Positions 36,244 to 37,486 of a stretch of 37,486 bases of DNA are shown piece after piece. The position numbers were made by a program, and so were the translations under genes. This DNA comes from Arenimonas metalli CF5-1 (GTDB lineage: Bacteria > Pseudomonadota > Gammaproteobacteria > Xanthomonadales > Xanthomonadaceae). Within the stretch, counting starts at the first letter, position 1; the number at the start of each line of letters is the position of its first letter. The notes below the pieces were generated by a model that worked only from the letters and a program-made list of their open reading frames with translations, searched no databases and was not told where the DNA came from. The DNA lies in the NCBI RefSeq assembly GCF_000747155.1, contig NZ_AVCK01000027.1, positions 1-37,486 of the forward strand. The letters are read 5' to 3'.

Positions 36244-36843
36244 ATGACCGAAGCACACATCTTTGCCCTGGGCCTGGCCCTGGCCTGCCTGGCCGGCGTG
36301 CGCGCCTACCTCACCGTATTCGGCGTCGGCATCGCCGGGCTGATGGGCTGGGTGGACCTGCCCTCGGCGCTCGCCGTCACCACCTCGCCCTGGGTGCTGG
36401 GCACGGCCGGTGCGCTGGCAGTGGTCGAGTTCGGCGCCGACAAGATCCCGGGCGTGGACTCGGGCTGGGACCTGCTGCAGACCCTGGCCCGGATCCCGGC
36501 CGGCGCCTTCCTGGCCGCCGCCACCCTGTCCGACGATGGCCAGCTCGGCGCCGGCGCACTCGCGCTGGGCGCCACCGCCGCGCTGGGCACGCATGCGCTG
36601 AAGGCGACCACGCGCGCCGTCATCAATGCCTCGCCCGAACCGGTGTCGAACTGGACCGCATCGCTGGGCGAGGACGCCACCGCCCTGGGCGCGCTGGCGC
36701 TGGTGTTCGCGCATCCCTTCATCGCGCTGGGCCTGCTGCTGACCGTGATGGTGCTGGGCGCGCTGGTGGTGTTCGCGCTGGCCCGCTGGGTGTGGCGGCG
36801 CGGGCGCCGCCTGCTGCCGCAGGCGGATGCGAGCACCGCGTGA
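36244..36843 (+). CDS. DUF4126 membrane protein
   Basis: A 199-residue integral membrane protein. The ATG at 36244 follows GGGAGCCCGCC; an in-frame ATG ten codons earlier has no ribosome-binding site. The N-terminus is ALGLALACLAGVRAYLTVFG, followed by EFGADKIPGVDSGWDLLQTL, the DUF4126 hallmark (DK-PxxDS-WD), then Gly/Ala-rich membrane segments, with VINASPEPVSNWTASLGED between them. Function unknown; many bacteria carry one copy. Confidence 0.87.
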   Translation: MTEAHIFALGLALACLAGVRAYLTVFGVGIAGLMGWVDLPSALAVTTSPWVLGTAGALAVVEFGADKIPGVDSGWDLLQTLARIPAGAFLAAATLSDDGQLGAGALALGATAALGTHALKATTRAVINASPEPVSNWTASLGEDATALGALALVFAHPFIALGLLLTVMVLGALVVFALARWVWRRGRRLLPQADASTA

Positions 36844-36907
36844 AAACCGCGCGGGCTGTCCGGTCATCCCCGGGCAGAGCGTTTGCCCCCCAGTGACCGC
36901 AGACACA

Positions 36908-36936
36908 CTGACAGCCGCCACCCCCGGGGGCATAAT
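36908..36936 (+). promoter_or_regulatory. Sigma-70 promoter of the last gene
   Basis: CTGACA (36908-36913), a 17-nt spacer, and CATAAT (36931-36936): each hexamer matches five of six consensus bases. Transcription would start near 36943, about 18 nt before the ATG at 36961. Confidence 0.72.
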
Positions 36937-36960
36937 CCAAGGCCAACCGGGGGCTTAGTG

Positions 36961-37486
36961 ATGAATCCGCACGACGAGTCCAGACTCGCCGAACACCGCC
37001 ACGCCTTCCTGCGCCTGCTGCCCCGGCGCGTCGAGGTCATGGGCCGCCGCCTGCATCGCTTCCTGCAGGACGGCTGGGACATCAACGGGCTGTCGCTGAT
37101 GCACGACGACGCCCGCTTCCTCGGTGACGCCTGTGGCCGGCACGGGCTCGACGCCGCCAGCGGCCACTTCCAGCAGATGCACCAACTGCTAGGCGACACG
37201 CTGCAGCAGCAGGCCCTGCCCGACCCCAGCCTGGGCGAACGCCTCTGGCACCTGGTCGAAGACATCGGCGCCTCGGTGCCGATGAACACCGAACCGCTGC
37301 CCGATACCGGCGGCTCGCGCCAGGTCGACCACGGCGGCCGCGCCGAAACCCCGCCCGCGAACTACTGGCGCCGCTGGGGCGACGATGCCCCCATGGCCAC
37401 GCTGGCGCAGCTGGCGCCCGAGCCCGCGCCCGAACCCCCGCCCGTCGCGGCGCCGCCCGCCCCCGTGCGTGCGCCCGCACCCGCCG
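36961..37486 (+). CDS. Probable signalling protein with Hpt-like N-terminus, 3' truncated by window
   Basis: An open frame with no stop runs off the window end (175 codons visible). The ATG at 36961 follows GGGGGC and a good promoter; the adjacent GTG at 36958 is an alternative. The first 105 residues are helical, with FLRLLPRRVEVMGRRLHRFL, then DGWDINGLSLMHDDARFLGD and ACGRHGLDAASGHFQQMHQL. This resembles an Hpt-like domain as in response-regulator/diguanylate-cyclase proteins of Xanthomonadaceae. The canonical phospho-His context is not obvious (HDDARFLGDACGRHG is the nearest). A Pro/Ala linker begins near residue 150. Receiver or GGDEF domains are expected beyond the edge but not visible. 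Confidence 0.75.
   Translation, partial: MNPHDESRLAEHRHAFLRLLPRRVEVMGRRLHRFLQDGWDINGLSLMHDDARFLGDACGRHGLDAASGHFQQMHQLLGDTLQQQALPDPSLGERLWHLVEDIGASVPMNTEPLPDTGGSRQVDHGGRAETPPANYWRRWGDDAPMATLAQLAPEPAPEPPPVAAPPAPVRAPAPA

Overview
The window is dense, very GC-rich chromosomal DNA (about 70% G+C by eye) with ordinary housekeeping genes. The gene families and the run groES/groEL, dsbD, tlpA-like, aroQ, accB, accC, prmA, a DUF3426 gene, fis, purH, purD suggest a gammaproteobacterium of the Lysobacteraceae (Xanthomonadaceae), such as Lysobacter, Luteimonas or Stenotrophomonas. That placement is inferred from recalled synteny and protein style, not from a database search. I see no tRNA, rRNA, CRISPR array, transposase, integrase or phage gene.

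Layout. 1-4214: glnE and the magnesium channel gene mgtE, both on the minus strand, with a strong terminator between them. 4373-8508: a two-gene RND efflux operon without an outer-membrane partner. 8534-11240 (minus): a GT39-like membrane glycosyltransferase and a small secreted cysteine-containing protein. 11482-13493 (minus): groES-groEL under a nearly perfect CIRCE operator. 13568-14120 is the only long gene-poor stretch; it ends in a strong -10 box and a helix-rich leader of about 275 nt before a small XRE regulator.

14594-19751: dsbD with a duplicated N-terminal domain, a membrane-anchored thioredoxin, aroQ, accB and accC. 19893-23143: an EptA-family phosphoethanolamine transferase and two tandem lipoprotein paralogues; all three start with TTG, and the paralogues are less GC-rich than their surroundings. 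23190-28671: prmA, a DUF3426 protein, fis, a 165-bp inverted-repeat element, purH, an unknown membrane protein and purD. 28714-30633: an MFS-PlsC fusion. 30807-31963: two tandem zinc-ribbon/CD225 proteins overlapping a DUF2752 gene.

31968-37486: ampE, a BrnT/BrnA toxin-antitoxin pair with a 16-bp palindromic operator, then on the minus strand nudC, erpA, a bactofilin and a coiled-coil membrane protein, followed by a DUF4126 gene and the cut-off start of a probable Hpt-type signalling protein.

How the genes work together: aroQ-accB-accC supply aromatic precursors and malonyl-CoA; dsbD and the TlpA-like protein handle envelope thiol reduction; the EptA homologue with its lipoprotein pair, the MFS-PlsC fusion and the RND pump act on the envelope; purH and purD belong to purine synthesis. 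No single obvious new defence or biosynthetic system is present. The best leads are the tandem lipoprotein pair beside eptA, the zinc-ribbon/CD225/DUF2752 cassette, the duplicated nDsbD, the XRE leader, and the decamer-based inverted repeat after fis that has a relative after glnE.
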